A stretch of 64,000 nt of DNA from Variovorax brevis (GCF_030317105.1 NZ_JASZYG010000010.1:124001-188000), one strand, 5' to 3'. Positions 37,069-45,814 are shown, counted from the stretch's first letter. Notes: generated by a model not told the origin, from the letters alone. A program made the numbers and translations.

Positions 37069-37084
37069 TGGCGCCGGGGTGGCA
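37069..37084 (+). promoter_or_regulatory. possible sigma-54 promoter upstream of fae
   Basis: TGGCGC-N5-TGGCA, with the invariant GG and GC ten bases apart, 85 bases before the fae ATG. An overlapping TGGCACG at 37080 has a poorer -12. A sigma-54 activator gene lies 1.3 kb downstream. Match is imperfect, so this is a hypothesis. Confidence 0.3.
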
Positions 37085-37168
37085 CGGAACGTGATACCTG
37101 AGACCTTGCGCTGGCGGCCGCGCCAGTGTCCCTATGGCTTCAGAACGCATTACAGGAGATGTAAAACC

Positions 37169-37681
37169 ATGGCAAAGATTGATCGCTTGATGGTCGGTGA
37201 GTCGCTCGTCGGTGAAGGCAACGAAGTTGCTCACATTGATTTGATCCTCGGCCCGCGCGGCAGCGCTGCCGAAACCGCGTTCGCGAACGCCCTCACGAAC
37301 CAGAAGGACGGCTTCACCGCACTGCTGGCGGTGGTCGCGCCGAACCTCATGGCCAAGCCCTCGACCGTGTTGTTCAACAAGGTCACCATCAAGGGTGCCA
37401 AGCAGGCGGTGCAGATGTTCGGACCGGCGCAGCGCGCGGTGGCCATGGCCGTGGCCGATTGCGTCGAAGACGGCACCATCCCTGCCGACGAAGCCGACAA
37501 CATCTTCATCTGCGTCGGCGTGTTCATCCACTGGCTGGCGGACGACGACACCAAGATCCAGGACTTCAACTACCAGGCCACCAAGGAGTCGATCCAGCGC
37601 GCCGTGGCCGGTTCGCCGACTGCCGCCGAAGTCGTCGCCAAGAAGGGCAGCGCAGCCCATCCGTTTGCAGCGCACAGCTGA
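37169..37681 (+). CDS. fae: formaldehyde-activating enzyme
   Basis: 170 residues. Condenses formaldehyde with H4MPT to methylene-H4MPT, the entry step of the pathway. The catalytic His is H22 in NEVAHIDLILGPRGS; TNQKDGFTALLAVVAPN and IPADEADNIFICVGVFIHW also match Fae. Strong ribosome site (ACAGGAGATG) before the ATG at 37169. It lies 139 bases behind the CitG-like gene and is followed at once by a strong terminator, so it may also have its own promoter. Confidence 0.97.
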   Translation: MAKIDRLMVGESLVGEGNEVAHIDLILGPRGSAAETAFANALTNQKDGFTALLAVVAPNLMAKPSTVLFNKVTIKGAKQAVQMFGPAQRAVAMAVADCVEDGTIPADEADNIFICVGVFIHWLADDDTKIQDFNYQATKESIQRAVAGSPTAAEVVAKKGSAAHPFAAHS

Positions 37682-37710
37682 TTTTTCGTCACACATCGAG
37701 TGGAGAAGAG

Positions 37711-37740
37711 AAGCCGGCCGGGTTCAAACCCGGTCGGCTT
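37711..37740 (+). terminator. rho-independent terminator after fae
   Basis: AAGCCGGCCGGGT, loop TCAA, then ACCCGGTCGGCTT: a 13-bp stem with one G-T pair, 30 bases past fae. Ends the first half of the C1 cluster. The T tract after it is weak (TGCTT). Confidence 0.85.
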
Positions 37741-37815
37741 GCTTATGTGCGCTGCGGTCAAAGTGAGACTGTCTTGGCGCGGCCTTTTTTTGTCGAAAGA
37801 CCGGGATGAAGCCCG

Positions 37816-38301
37816 TTACTCAGGAACCATTCCCGACCCGATGAGCTGCAGCACAGCCCCACCACGCGCCGCATGATCGTCAGCAGGCAACGCCCGCCGC
37901 TCGATCTGCACCCCCACCGCACTCACGTCGCTGAACTTCTTCGGCTTGACCACTTTCACCCGCACCCAATGCGCGCCGAACTCGCGGATCACGATGTCCG
38001 CGATGGCCTCCGCAAAGGCCTCCAGCAACTGGATCTTGTGCTCCGCCATCAGGCGCCGCAGGCGTTCGCACACCGCGCCGTAGTCGATGGTGTCCCCAAT
38101 GCGATCGGTGTCGCAGGCGTGCGATCGCACCAACCCTGCATGCACGTCGATCACCAGGGGTTGTGGTCGGTGCAGCTCTGTTTCGTGAATGCCGATGACC
38201 GTCTCGCCGACAAAGCCCTCGATGATGATCACATCCATGGCGGGAAGCCCGGACGTTGAATCAAGGGGCGACGAATGGGTGGTCTGGCGAATGTTCAACA
38301 T
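37816..38301 (-). CDS. folB: dihydroneopterin aldolase (FolB/FolX family)
   Basis: 161 residues with the FolB tunnelling fold: DVIIIEGFVGETVIGIHETE (23-42), RIGDTIDYGAVCERLRRLM, LLEAFAEAIAD, and a VKVVKPKKFSDVSAVGVQIER end with the conserved Lys. Supplies 6-hydroxymethyl-dihydropterin for folate or H4MPT. Carried inside the H4MPT cluster in the opposite direction, so probably the H4MPT-dedicated copy. Start at 38301 has GGAAGA; a shorter start (38238) gives the classic length but no ribosome site. Confidence 0.88.
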   Translation of the reverse strand: MLNIRQTTHSSPLDSTSGLPAMDVIIIEGFVGETVIGIHETELHRPQPLVIDVHAGLVRSHACDTDRIGDTIDYGAVCERLRRLMAEHKIQLLEAFAEAIADIVIREFGAHWVRVKVVKPKKFSDVSAVGVQIERRALPADDHAARGGAVLQLIGSGMVPE

Positions 38302-38503
38302 GCTCTTCCAATAGTTGTGAGGCTGTCGCAGAATGTTTCCGCCCTTGGCCTTGCCATCAAAACTGCAAATTGCGGGCCAGTATGTGCCTCACAAGGCCTG
38401 TGAAGTGAGGGGGCGGGCATATTTCCCGTTGCGCTGTACGAACTATCGCTACCAAAATGAACCATCCGCCGTTTTGAGCGGTTGTTCCGAGTTGGAGACA
38501 TAG

Positions 38504-40621
38504 ATGGCGTTGACCACGCGAAATGCCGGCAAGTCGGCAGATCCGCACGCGGATCGTGTGCTGAACCTGGTGCGCGGTGGATTCCATGACCAGACGACCG
38601 ACGTCGTCACGCTCTCGTGGATTCGCTGCCTCGATCAGTACCACCTGCGACCCGACAAGCCGCACGACCCGAACGTGATCGCACGCGTTCCGCTGGAGGA
38701 GCGGCGCGCGCGCCACGCGGCAGTCATCGAATGCGCCCGCTATGAAATGACCACGCTCTACCAGCAGCTGGCGGACAGCGAGATGGCCGTGCTGCTCACG
38801 GACACCGATGGCGTGATTCTTCACATGGTGTCTTCGCCGGAGTTCGCGGCCGAAGTCGGGCCGCTGGGCCTGCGCGCCGGCGGCGTGTGGAGCGAAACCG
38901 AAGCCGGCACCAACGGCATGGGCACCTGCCTGGCCGCGGGCAGCCCCGTGTCGGTACGCCGCGAGGACCACTTCTACACGCAGTTCACCCAGCTCACCTG
39001 CTCGGCCGTGCCGGTGTTCGACCCCGCAGGCAACGTCGTGGCCGCGCTCGACGTCACGAGCCGCTCCAGCCTCATGCAGCAACATCTGCTGGTGCTGCTG
39101 GCCATGACGGCGCGCATGATCGAAAACCGGCTCATCGACCGCCAGTTCCAGAACGCGCACCCCTTGCACTTTCACAGCCGGCCGGAGTTCGTCTACACGC
39201 TGCATGAAGGCAAGCTGGCCGTGGGCGAAGACGGACGCATCCTGGCGGCCAACCGCAGCGCCATGTTCCAGCTCGGTTTGCAGTCGATGGACGAGATCCG
39301 CTCGCGGCGCATCGAAGACCTGTTCCAGACCTCGCTGGCGGACATGCTGCAGCGCAGCGCTTCTTCGTCTTTCCATCCGGTCGTCACCTATGGCACGGAT
39401 GCGGCGCTGCGCTTCTTTGCCGTTGCGCGGCGTCCTGCGACCGGTGCGGCGGCGTTGACTGCCTTGCCGTCCGCGCCTTCGTCCACGGGTACGGCGCTTG
39501 CGCCGATCTCGCGCGCCAAGTCTCGCCCGGTACCGGCACGCCCGGCGACGGCGCCCGGCTGCACCTTCGAAGACCCGCGCCTGGTGTCGCAGCTCGAAAC
39601 CGGCTGGCGCGTCATTTCACGCGGCACGCCGATCCTGCTGTGCGGCGAAACCGGGTCGGGCAAGGAAGTCTTTGCGCGTGCGCTGCATGAAGGCAGCCCG
39701 CACGCCACCGGCGCCTTCGTGGCCATCAACTGTGCGAGCCTGCCCGAGGCGCTCATCGAGTCCGAACTCTTCGGCTATTCGCCCGGCGCCTTCACCGGCG
39801 CGCAGCGGGCCGGACGGCGCGGCAAGATCCTGCAGGCCGACGGCGGCACGCTGTTCCTGGACGAAATCGCCGACATGCCGCTCGAACTGCAATCGCGCCT
39901 GCTGCGCGTCCTGGACGAACGCCGCGTCACGCCCCTGGGCACCGAGGAAAGCCATTCGGTCGACTTCCAGCTCATCAGCGCGAGCCATCGCCACCTGCCG
40001 CAGCTGGTGCGGGAAGGGCGCTTCCGCGAAGACCTGTACTACCGGCTGGCCGGCATTGAAGTGCAACTGCCCCCGCTGCGCGAGCGCAGCGACCGGCTCG
40101 AACTCATTCGCGGCATGCTCAAGGCCGAGGGTGGCGATGATTCAACGTTGAGCCCGGAAGCCGAACGTCTGCTGATGGCGCACCCCTGGCCCGGCAACAT
40201 CCGCCAACTGCGCCATGTGCTGCGCACCGCCGCCGCGCTGGCCGATGGCAAGCCCATCGCGCGCGCCCATCTGCCGTCCATGGCGGTCAACCTGCAACCC
40301 GTGCACGCGGGCGAGCAGATGGCGGCCATGAGCCTGGGCCGCGCAGAGATGTCGGCGCCGGCTGCTGCGCCGGGCGCGGCGTCCATCGCGAGCACCGGGT
40401 CCATGCGCGACAGCCATGAAGGCCACGGCGACAACGCGCCGGGCGCCTCCAAGCTCAACCTGATTCAGGCCAACGAGCGGCAATTGCTGCTGCAGATGCT
40501 CGAGCAGCACCGCTGGAACGTGAGCAACGTGGCCAAGGCGCTGGACGTTAGCCGCAACACGCTCTATCGCAAGATCCACAAGCTCCAGATCGAGGTCTCC
40601 CATCCCGAGCAAGGCGGCTGA
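38504..40621 (+). CDS. sigma-54-dependent activator with GAF sensor (AcoR/Fis family)
   Basis: 705 residues. GAF-type sensory domain at about 75-215 (ETEAGTNGMGTCLA), PAS-like segment about 225-310, Ala/Pro linker (about 310-360), AAA+ domain with Walker A GETGSGKE (about 380-387) and the sigma-54-contact loop GAFTGA (about 427-432), and a C-terminal Fis helix-turn-helix (NVAKALDVSRNTLYRKIHKL). It therefore needs sigma-54. Lies between fae/folB and the afpA half of the cluster and is divergent from folB: likely activates C1 genes on an aldehyde or alcohol signal (inferred). Confidence 0.92.
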   Translation: MALTTRNAGKSADPHADRVLNLVRGGFHDQTTDVVTLSWIRCLDQYHLRPDKPHDPNVIARVPLEERRARHAAVIECARYEMTTLYQQLADSEMAVLLTDTDGVILHMVSSPEFAAEVGPLGLRAGGVWSETEAGTNGMGTCLAAGSPVSVRREDHFYTQFTQLTCSAVPVFDPAGNVVAALDVTSRSSLMQQHLLVLLAMTARMIENRLIDRQFQNAHPLHFHSRPEFVYTLHEGKLAVGEDGRILAANRSAMFQLGLQSMDEIRSRRIEDLFQTSLADMLQRSASSSFHPVVTYGTDAALRFFAVARRPATGAAALTALPSAPSSTGTALAPISRAKSRPVPARPATAPGCTFEDPRLVSQLETGWRVISRGTPILLCGETGSGKEVFARALHEGSPHATGAFVAINCASLPEALIESELFGYSPGAFTGAQRAGRRGKILQADGGTLFLDEIADMPLELQSRLLRVLDERRVTPLGTEESHSVDFQLISASHRHLPQLVREGRFREDLYYRLAGIEVQLPPLRERSDRLELIRGMLKAEGGDDSTLSPEAERLLMAHPWPGNIRQLRHVLRTAAALADGKPIARAHLPSMAVNLQPVHAGEQMAAMSLGRAEMSAPAAAPGAASIASTGSMRDSHEGHGDNAPGASKLNLIQANERQLLLQMLEQHRWNVSNVAKALDVSRNTLYRKIHKLQIEVSHPEQGG

Positions 40622-40694
40622 GACGGCCACGCCACGCATCGCAGCGGCGGCCGTTGAGGCCGAGGCCGCGGGTGGCGCCGCGCCGTCCGAAGAC

Positions 40695-41258
40695 TTGCCG
40701 CCGCGTTCTCGCTTCGCGTGGTGCGTGACGGGTTCGGGCCACTTCCTGGACGAAGCCATGGCGCTGGCCGAACGCCTGCCCAACGTCGATCTTTTTCTCT
40801 CCGCTGCCGGCGAAGAGGTGCTGGAAATCTACAAGCTGCACATCGACGCCCTGAAGCTCAAGTTCCGCGTGTTTCGGGACAAGACGGCCAGCGGCGTGCC
40901 GGTGGGCATGCTGTATGAGGACGTCTATCACACGGTGGTCGTTGCCCCGGCCACGAGCAACACGGTGGCCAAGTGCGCCTTCGGCATCAGCGATTCGCTG
41001 CCCACCAACATGTTCGCGCAGGCCGGCAAGCTGGGCATACCGGGCATCGTGTTTGCATGCGACACGGAGCCGGTCGTCGTCACCAAATCGCCGCATGATT
41101 GGGTCACGCTGCGGCCGCGGCGCATCGAACTGGACAACGTGGAGCGCCTGCGCGCCATCGACTTCGCGCGGGTCGTGGCGTCGCCGGCCGAACTGGAAGC
41201 TGCCCTCGAAACACGATTGAAGGAACTCTCGCTCGCATGGAACACATCCTCTTCCTGA
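40695..41258 (+). CDS. afpA: AfpA/dihydromethanopterin reductase-like flavoprotein
   Basis: 187 residues, flavoprotein (HFCD/UbiX-like) fold: AWCVTGSGHFLDEAM at the N-terminus, FLSAAGEEVLEIYKL, VVVAPATSNTVAKCAFGISDSLPTNMFAQAGK, a match to the archaeal-type flavoprotein of H4MPT clusters, thought to reduce dihydromethanopterin. Start unusual: the only candidate near the family N-terminus is TTG at 40695, with no clear Shine-Dalgarno; the reading frame stays open upstream without a start for over 70 bases. 3' end overlaps the next gene by 22 bases. Confidence 0.82.
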   Translation: MPPRSRFAWCVTGSGHFLDEAMALAERLPNVDLFLSAAGEEVLEIYKLHIDALKLKFRVFRDKTASGVPVGMLYEDVYHTVVVAPATSNTVAKCAFGISDSLPTNMFAQAGKLGIPGIVFACDTEPVVVTKSPHDWVTLRPRRIELDNVERLRAIDFARVVASPAELEAALETRLKELSLAWNTSSS

Positions 41259-42676
41259 CCGGACGCCTCGCGCAGCCGAGCCTGGAGCGGGTGTTGTCCG
41301 CCATCGATGCCGCCCCCTTCACCTGGGAGGCGCGCGATCTTGGCCTGCAAGTGGCCGGGTTGATGACCGCCGACATGATCGGCCGCCGCGTGTCGCTGCC
41401 CCTGACGGGTGTCGTGGCCGACGGGGATGCACCGCGGCGCATCGACCGCATCATCGTGCCGGGGCGCTGCCGCGGCGACCTGGACGCCTTGTCGCGGCAC
41501 TTCGGCGTGCCGGTGCAGCGCGGACCGGAAGAGGTCAAGGACCTGCCGCTCTTCTTCAACCGCGCGGCCAAGGCCATCACGCTGGACGACTACGAGGTGG
41601 CGATCTTTGCCGAGATCGTCGATGCGCCACGCCTTTCGGTGACCGAGATCGTCGCGCGTGCCGCGCGTCATCGTGCCGATGGTGCCGACGTGATCGACCT
41701 GGGCAGCCTGCCGGCGACGAAATTCGACCACCTCGAAGACAGCGTGCGAGCGCTCAAGGCCGAGGGCTTTCGTGTGAGCGTCGATTCCATCGACCCGCAA
41801 GAACTGCTGCGTGGCGGGCGCGCCGGCGCCGACTACCTGCTGAGCCTCACGCTCGACACCTTGTGGGTGGCCGATGAAGTCGCATCGACGCCCGTGCTCA
41901 TTCCCCGCGTGCCGACGGATGAGGCGTCGCTGCACGAGGCCATCGACGTGTTGCAACGAAAGGGCAGGGAGTTCCTGGCCGATTCGATCCTCGACCCGAT
42001 TCCCTTCGGCCTCACCGCCTCCATCGTTCGCTACCACCGCCTGCGCGAGCGCTTTCCGGAGGTGGCGATCATGATGGGCGTGGGCAACCTCACCGAGCTG
42101 ACCGAGGCCGACACGAGCGGCATCAACGCCCTGCTGTTCGGCATCTGCGCCGAACTGGACGTGGCGGCCGTACTCACCACGCAGGTCAGCAACCACGCGC
42201 GCCGCGCCGTGAAAGAAGCCGACTGGGCGCGCCGCATCATGCACGCCGCGCGCAGCCACAGCCAGCTGCCCAAGGGCATGAGCGACGCCTTGATGACCGT
42301 GCATGCCAAGCGTCCCTTTCTCGACACGCCAGAAGAAATCGCGAGCACCGCGGCGCAGGTGCGCGACCCCAATTTCCGCGTGCAGGTGTCGGCCAGCGGC
42401 CTGCACGTCTACAACCGCGACGGCATGCGCACGGGGCAGGGCGCCTTCGAGCTGTGGCCGCAGCTGGGACTCGAAAACGACGCGGCGCACGCCTTCTACA
42501 TGGGTGTGGAACTGGCGCACGCCGAGATCGCGCACAAGCTGGGCAAGCGCTACGTGCAGGACCAGGCGCTGGACTGGGGATGCGCCGTCGACAGGCAAGA
42601 CGAAGACCTCGGCCAGCAGTGCGCGCCCGGCACCACGAAGGCGCGCCGCAAGACCACCCAAGAGCCTTTCAAATGA
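41237..42676 (+). CDS. DUF6513/dihydropteroate-synthase-like protein
   Basis: 479 residues. N-terminal DUF6513-type domain (about 1-150: HILFLTGRLAQPSLERVL), then a DHPS-like TIM barrel (GADVIDLGSLPATKFDH at about 155-172, RVSVDSIDPQELLRGGRAGADYLLSL, VGNLTELTEADTSG). Its relatives in methanogens and methylotrophs are considered the enzyme joining pterin and the arylamine ribosyl unit in H4MPT synthesis. Overlaps afpA and ends in an ATGA overlap with the DUF447 gene. Confidence 0.85.
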   Translation: MEHILFLTGRLAQPSLERVLSAIDAAPFTWEARDLGLQVAGLMTADMIGRRVSLPLTGVVADGDAPRRIDRIIVPGRCRGDLDALSRHFGVPVQRGPEEVKDLPLFFNRAAKAITLDDYEVAIFAEIVDAPRLSVTEIVARAARHRADGADVIDLGSLPATKFDHLEDSVRALKAEGFRVSVDSIDPQELLRGGRAGADYLLSLTLDTLWVADEVASTPVLIPRVPTDEASLHEAIDVLQRKGREFLADSILDPIPFGLTASIVRYHRLRERFPEVAIMMGVGNLTELTEADTSGINALLFGICAELDVAAVLTTQVSNHARRAVKEADWARRIMHAARSHSQLPKGMSDALMTVHAKRPFLDTPEEIASTAAQVRDPNFRVQVSASGLHVYNRDGMRTGQGAFELWPQLGLENDAAHAFYMGVELAHAEIAHKLGKRYVQDQALDWGCAVDRQDEDLGQQCAPGTTKARRKTTQEPFK

Positions 42677-43260
42677 ACGACGTGATCTTCGAATGCGTGG
42701 TGACCACCGTGGCGCCGGACGGCAAGCCGCACGTCGCGCCGATGGGCGTGCGCTACCAGGGCGAGCAGATCGTGCTGATGCCCTTCAAGCCCTCGACGAC
42801 GCACGACAACATCTGCGCCACGGGCGGCGCCGTGCTCAACATCGTGACCGACACGCGCGTGTTTGCCGGCTGCGTGACGGGGCGCAAGAGTTGGCCGACC
42901 TTGCCCGCCGAAAAGATCCAGGGCGTGCGACTGGCCAGTGCCTTGAGCCACATCGAACTCAAGCTCGCAGACAAGGTGGACGACGCGCAGCGCCCGGTGT
43001 TGCGCATGGCGCGGGTGCACGAAGTGGCGCACGGCAACTTCGCCGGCTTCAACCGCGCGCAGGCTGCGGTCCTGGAAGGCGCTGTGCTCGTGAGCCGTCT
43101 GCACATGCTGCCGCCAGAAAAGATCGACAGCGAAATGGCCTATCTGCAGATTGCCATCGACAAGACAGCCGGCGTGGAAGAGCGTGAAGCCTGGGGCTGG
43201 CTGGTCGAGGCGGTGAAGCGGCATCGCGAGAGCAACAACGCCCAAGGGGCCGCGTCTTGA
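42673..43260 (+). CDS. DUF447 family protein of H4MPT cluster
   Basis: 195 residues with split-barrel flavin-binding (DUF447) features: NDVIFECVVTTVAPDGKPHVAPMGVRY at the start, PSTTHDNI, NIVTDTRVFAGCVTG, and a helical second half (FNRAQAAVLEGAVLVSRLHML). Found only with H4MPT/methanofuran genes; reaction unknown. ATGA overlap upstream and stop overlapping the MfnB start. Confidence 0.88.
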   Translation: MNDVIFECVVTTVAPDGKPHVAPMGVRYQGEQIVLMPFKPSTTHDNICATGGAVLNIVTDTRVFAGCVTGRKSWPTLPAEKIQGVRLASALSHIELKLADKVDDAQRPVLRMARVHEVAHGNFAGFNRAQAAVLEGAVLVSRLHMLPPEKIDSEMAYLQIAIDKTAGVEEREAWGWLVEAVKRHRESNNAQGAAS

Positions 43261-43952
43261 TGAAACTGCTCATCAGCGTTCGAAGCGTCGAGGAAGCCCT
43301 GCTCGTGGCCGATGGCGGCGCCGACTTCATCGACCTGAAGGAACCGGGGCAAGGCGCACTCGGCGGACTGCCCGTGGCGAACATCCGCGACATCGTGAGT
43401 GCCTTGCGCCGGCATGGATGCACGCTGCCCCTGAGCGCGACCATTGGCGACGTGCCGATGCACGATGCGCGGCGCATCGCAGCTTGTGTCGATGCGGTGG
43501 GTGCGTGCGGTGTCGACTACGTCAAGGTCGGCATCGAGCGCGATTTGCATGCGCCTGCGGTGCTCGACCTGCTGGCCGAGAGCGCGTGGCCCGTCGTGCC
43601 GGTGTTCATCGCCGACATGGGGCTCGAGGCCACGCATGTGGCGCGTGCCTGCGCGCTGGGTTTTCCCGGCGTGATGGTCGACACGCAGGACAAGCTCGCC
43701 GGCAGCCTGTTCGAGGCCATGCCGATGGACGCCTTGCGCCTGTTCGTCGACACGGTGCGAGGCGCGGGCCCGATGGTGGGCGTGGCAGGTGCGTTGCGCA
43801 GCCAGCACGCGCCATTGCTGAGGGAACTGGCCCCCGACTTTGCGGGCTTTCGTACGGCGGTGTGTGCGGGCGAGCGCAGCGGTGCCATCGACCCCGAGCG
43901 CCTGCGTGCGCTGACGGCGCTGATGCACGGCGGCGCATTCGCTCCCTTGTAG
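43260..43952 (+). CDS. mfnB: (5-formylfuran-3-yl)methyl phosphate synthase (MfnB, DUF556)
   Basis: 230-residue TIM-barrel enzyme that builds the furan of methanofuran/methylofuran from two glyceraldehyde-3-phosphates. The Schiff-base lysine K27 in DFIDLKEPGQGALGG and the second lysine K89 in VDYVKVG are present, as is VFIADMGLEATHV. Start ATG at 43260 shares its A with the previous TGA. Ends the C1 cluster here (TAG stop). Indicates the cell makes methylofuran for the formyltransferase/hydrolase complex, encoded elsewhere. Confidence 0.92.
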   Translation: MKLLISVRSVEEALLVADGGADFIDLKEPGQGALGGLPVANIRDIVSALRRHGCTLPLSATIGDVPMHDARRIAACVDAVGACGVDYVKVGIERDLHAPAVLDLLAESAWPVVPVFIADMGLEATHVARACALGFPGVMVDTQDKLAGSLFEAMPMDALRLFVDTVRGAGPMVGVAGALRSQHAPLLRELAPDFAGFRTAVCAGERSGAIDPERLRALTALMHGGAFAPL

Positions 43953-44129
43953 GCGTTCGAAGCCCTTCGCGCCGAGCCAGAACTGCTGACGCTGGCGGCC
44001 TTGTCTGTGCGCTGGCACACCGACTTCACGCGCGCTGCGTCCTATAACTGGTTTTTCGATCCCAGCGAGCCACGCCATGGACTCCGTCCGCGATTCCGTT
44101 CGCCTTCCTTGTCACGCAGGGGAGGTGCC

Positions 44130-44291
44130 ATGAGCCATCCAGGCGTCACGGCGAAACAGGATGCCAACTACCGGCCAATGATCGACCCGTTCGAGCAGCA
44201 GCAAAAGAAGGATCTTCGGGTCGAGCTCTTCTTGATTGCGGCAACAACGATCGTTTCCGTGGCAGCGCTCGTTGTCATCTTTCTGCGGTAG
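44130..44291 (+). CDS. 53-residue single-pass membrane protein
   Basis: Short protein with a polar N-terminal half (GVTAKQDANYRPMIDPFEQQ) and one C-terminal helix (LFLIAATTIVSVAALVVIF). GGGGAGGTG lies close before the ATG at 44130, so translation is credible. No family known. It lies 14 bases before the next gene. Confidence 0.6.
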   Translation: MSHPGVTAKQDANYRPMIDPFEQQQKKDLRVELFLIAATTIVSVAALVVIFLR

Positions 44292-44305
44292 GGCCCTGGA
44301 ATATC

Positions 44306-44803
44306 GTGAAAAGAGGGATCTCCGATCGCGAATCGGTCGCTGGCGTCCTGGTCATGCTGGTCTGCTCGAGGCTGATCAAGAGCAGGTCGAGCAAGACCTC
44401 GCGCACGGGGCTGCACGCGCTGGTGCCGGTCAGCGAGCGTGCTTCGGTGCGCCGGGGGCTCATTGCGCTGATCGACCATGGCTTGCTGGCCATGTCGGGC
44501 GAGGACATCGGTTTCACGCTCAACGGACGGCTGTTTCTGGCGCACGTGCAGCGTGCGCACCATCCGTCGCGCGCGGCTGACAGGCCGGATGAGCCCGACC
44601 CGGTGGACATCGATTCGATCCTTGACGCCATCGATGGCGACGATCGATTCGATCCGCAGGGACCGGTTGAAGATGTCCAATCGCTCCCGGCCCGGCTGCA
44701 AGTCGAGCGAAAACCCAAACCCCGCAGGTCAGGCTTCCCGACAAAGTGGTTTGTTTTTGCCTGTCTTTTCGCCTTCGCGGCTGCCTATGCCATTGGGCAC
44801 TGA
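44306..44803 (+). CDS. hypothetical protein with C-terminal membrane helix
   Basis: 165 residues, GTG start. The first ~80 residues are basic and helical with a winged-helix-like look (VSERASVRRGLIALIDHGLLAMSGEDIGFTLNG). An acidic stretch (DEPDPVDIDSILDAIDGDDRFD) and a single C-terminal helix (WFVFACLFAFAAAYAIG) follow. It could be a tail-anchored regulator. Follows the 53-residue protein on the same strand. No family recognised. Confidence 0.5.
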   Translation: MKRGISDRESVAGVLVMLVCSRLIKSRSSKTSRTGLHALVPVSERASVRRGLIALIDHGLLAMSGEDIGFTLNGRLFLAHVQRAHHPSRAADRPDEPDPVDIDSILDAIDGDDRFDPQGPVEDVQSLPARLQVERKPKPRRSGFPTKWFVFACLFAFAAAYAIGH

Positions 44804-45001
44804 GCTCGCGCGCACGAAAGTATTCAAGCTTTATTACCCAGGGGCATCCATAGTGGAGGAGAATGCGTTGACGTTCCCGGTGCTTTATTTGCCAGGTTCG
44901 CAGTTCGGTGATTGGTCCGTTTCGCGCCACAGTGCATTCTTTGTTTGTTGTGACCCTGGAACTCCATCGCTTTGTTTCTTGTTTTGATTTAGGAGTTCTC
45001 C

Positions 45002-45418
45002 ATGGGCAAAAAGCTCTACGTAGGCAACCTCGCCTATTCCGTGCGCGACAACGATCTTGAGCAGGCTTTCAGCCAGTTCGGCTCGGTTGCCAGCGCCAAG
45101 GTCATGATCGAGCGGGATACCGACCGCTCCAAGGGCTTCGGCTTTGTCGAAATGGGCACCGACGCGCAAGCGCTGGCGGCCATCGAAGGCATGAACGGCC
45201 AATCGCTCGGCGGCCGCAGCCTGACCGTCAATGAAGCGCGTCCGATGGAGCCCCGTGCTCCTGGTGGCTACGGCGGTGGCGGTGGTGGTCGCAGCGGTGG
45301 CGGCGGCGGCTACGGCGGCGGCAGTGGCGGTGGTGGTGGCTACGGCGGTGGCGGCGGCTACGGCGGCGGTGGCGGCAATCGCAGTGGTGGCGGCGGCGGT
45401 AGCCGCGGCGGCTATTGA
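45002..45418 (+). CDS. glycine-rich RNA-binding protein (RRM)
   Basis: 138 residues. One RRM at about 3-80 with RNP2 LYVGNL (5-10) and RNP1 KGFGFVEM (about 44-51); the tail from about 88 is almost pure Gly with Tyr, Ser and Arg (GGYGGGGG repeats). Like cold-induced RRM proteins of proteobacteria and cyanobacteria. It has a long, AT-rich untranslated leader (about 44804-45001) with TAGGAG before the ATG, as in cold-shock messages. Confidence 0.94.
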   Translation: MGKKLYVGNLAYSVRDNDLEQAFSQFGSVASAKVMIERDTDRSKGFGFVEMGTDAQALAAIEGMNGQSLGGRSLTVNEARPMEPRAPGGYGGGGGGRSGGGGGYGGGSGGGGGYGGGGGYGGGGGNRSGGGGGSRGGY

Positions 45419-45503
45419 TCGCTTTTCAGCCTCAGTTCAAGGGCTCCTTCGGGCAAGCAATTCGCCCGTCGTGTTGATGCCCAGGCCATAGCGCCATGAA
45501 ATT

Positions 45504-45544
45504 CGACCCCCGTGCCGCAGTGCGATCCGGGGGTCGTTTCTATT
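45504..45544 (+). terminator. rho-independent terminator after RRM gene
   Basis: CGACCCCCG at 45504-45512 pairs with CGGGGGTCG at 45528-45536, followed by TTTCTATT. Lies 85 bases past the RRM stop. The decayed GlsB-type gene ends just beyond it, reading towards it. Confidence 0.88.
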
Positions 45545-45569
45545 GGGCGACGCCTTTTCAGGCTCGCTG

Positions 45570-45765
45570 TCAGGCTCGCTTGCGAGCCACCAGGCCGTAG
45601 ATCGCCAGAACCGCGATCGCCCCGATCACGGAGGCGATGAAACCGGCGCCGGCTCCCGCCGTGTACCAGCCCGTCGCTTGGCCGATACAAGTTGCCAGCA
45701 GCGAGCCCACGCTGCCCAGGATGACGCTGAAGTTGCGGCAGCGGCCGCATCGGCATCGAAAAAGC
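45570..45765 (-). pseudogene. truncated GlsB/YeaQ/YmgE-type membrane protein
   Basis: The minus strand reads VILGSVGSLLATCIGQATGW, then a Gly/Ala-rich turn, then FIASVIGAIAVLAIYGLVAR and a TGA at 45570. This is the C-terminal two-thirds of a GlsB/YeaQ-type stress membrane protein. The N-terminal helix is missing: upstream in this frame is Cys/Arg-rich junk, while an ATG-GGCCCGGGC start (about 45762) lies in a different frame, so one frameshift plus loss of the beginning fits best. Confidence 0.6.
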
Positions 45766-45814
45766 GGTCGATCGCCCCGCCCGGGCCCATAAACATTCTC
45801 AAAACGCTTGCGCT

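Noticed and set aside
45231..45491. Ala/Val-rich 86-codon frame over the RRM tail
   Set aside because: Frame-shifted reading of the Gly-codon tract of the RRM protein.
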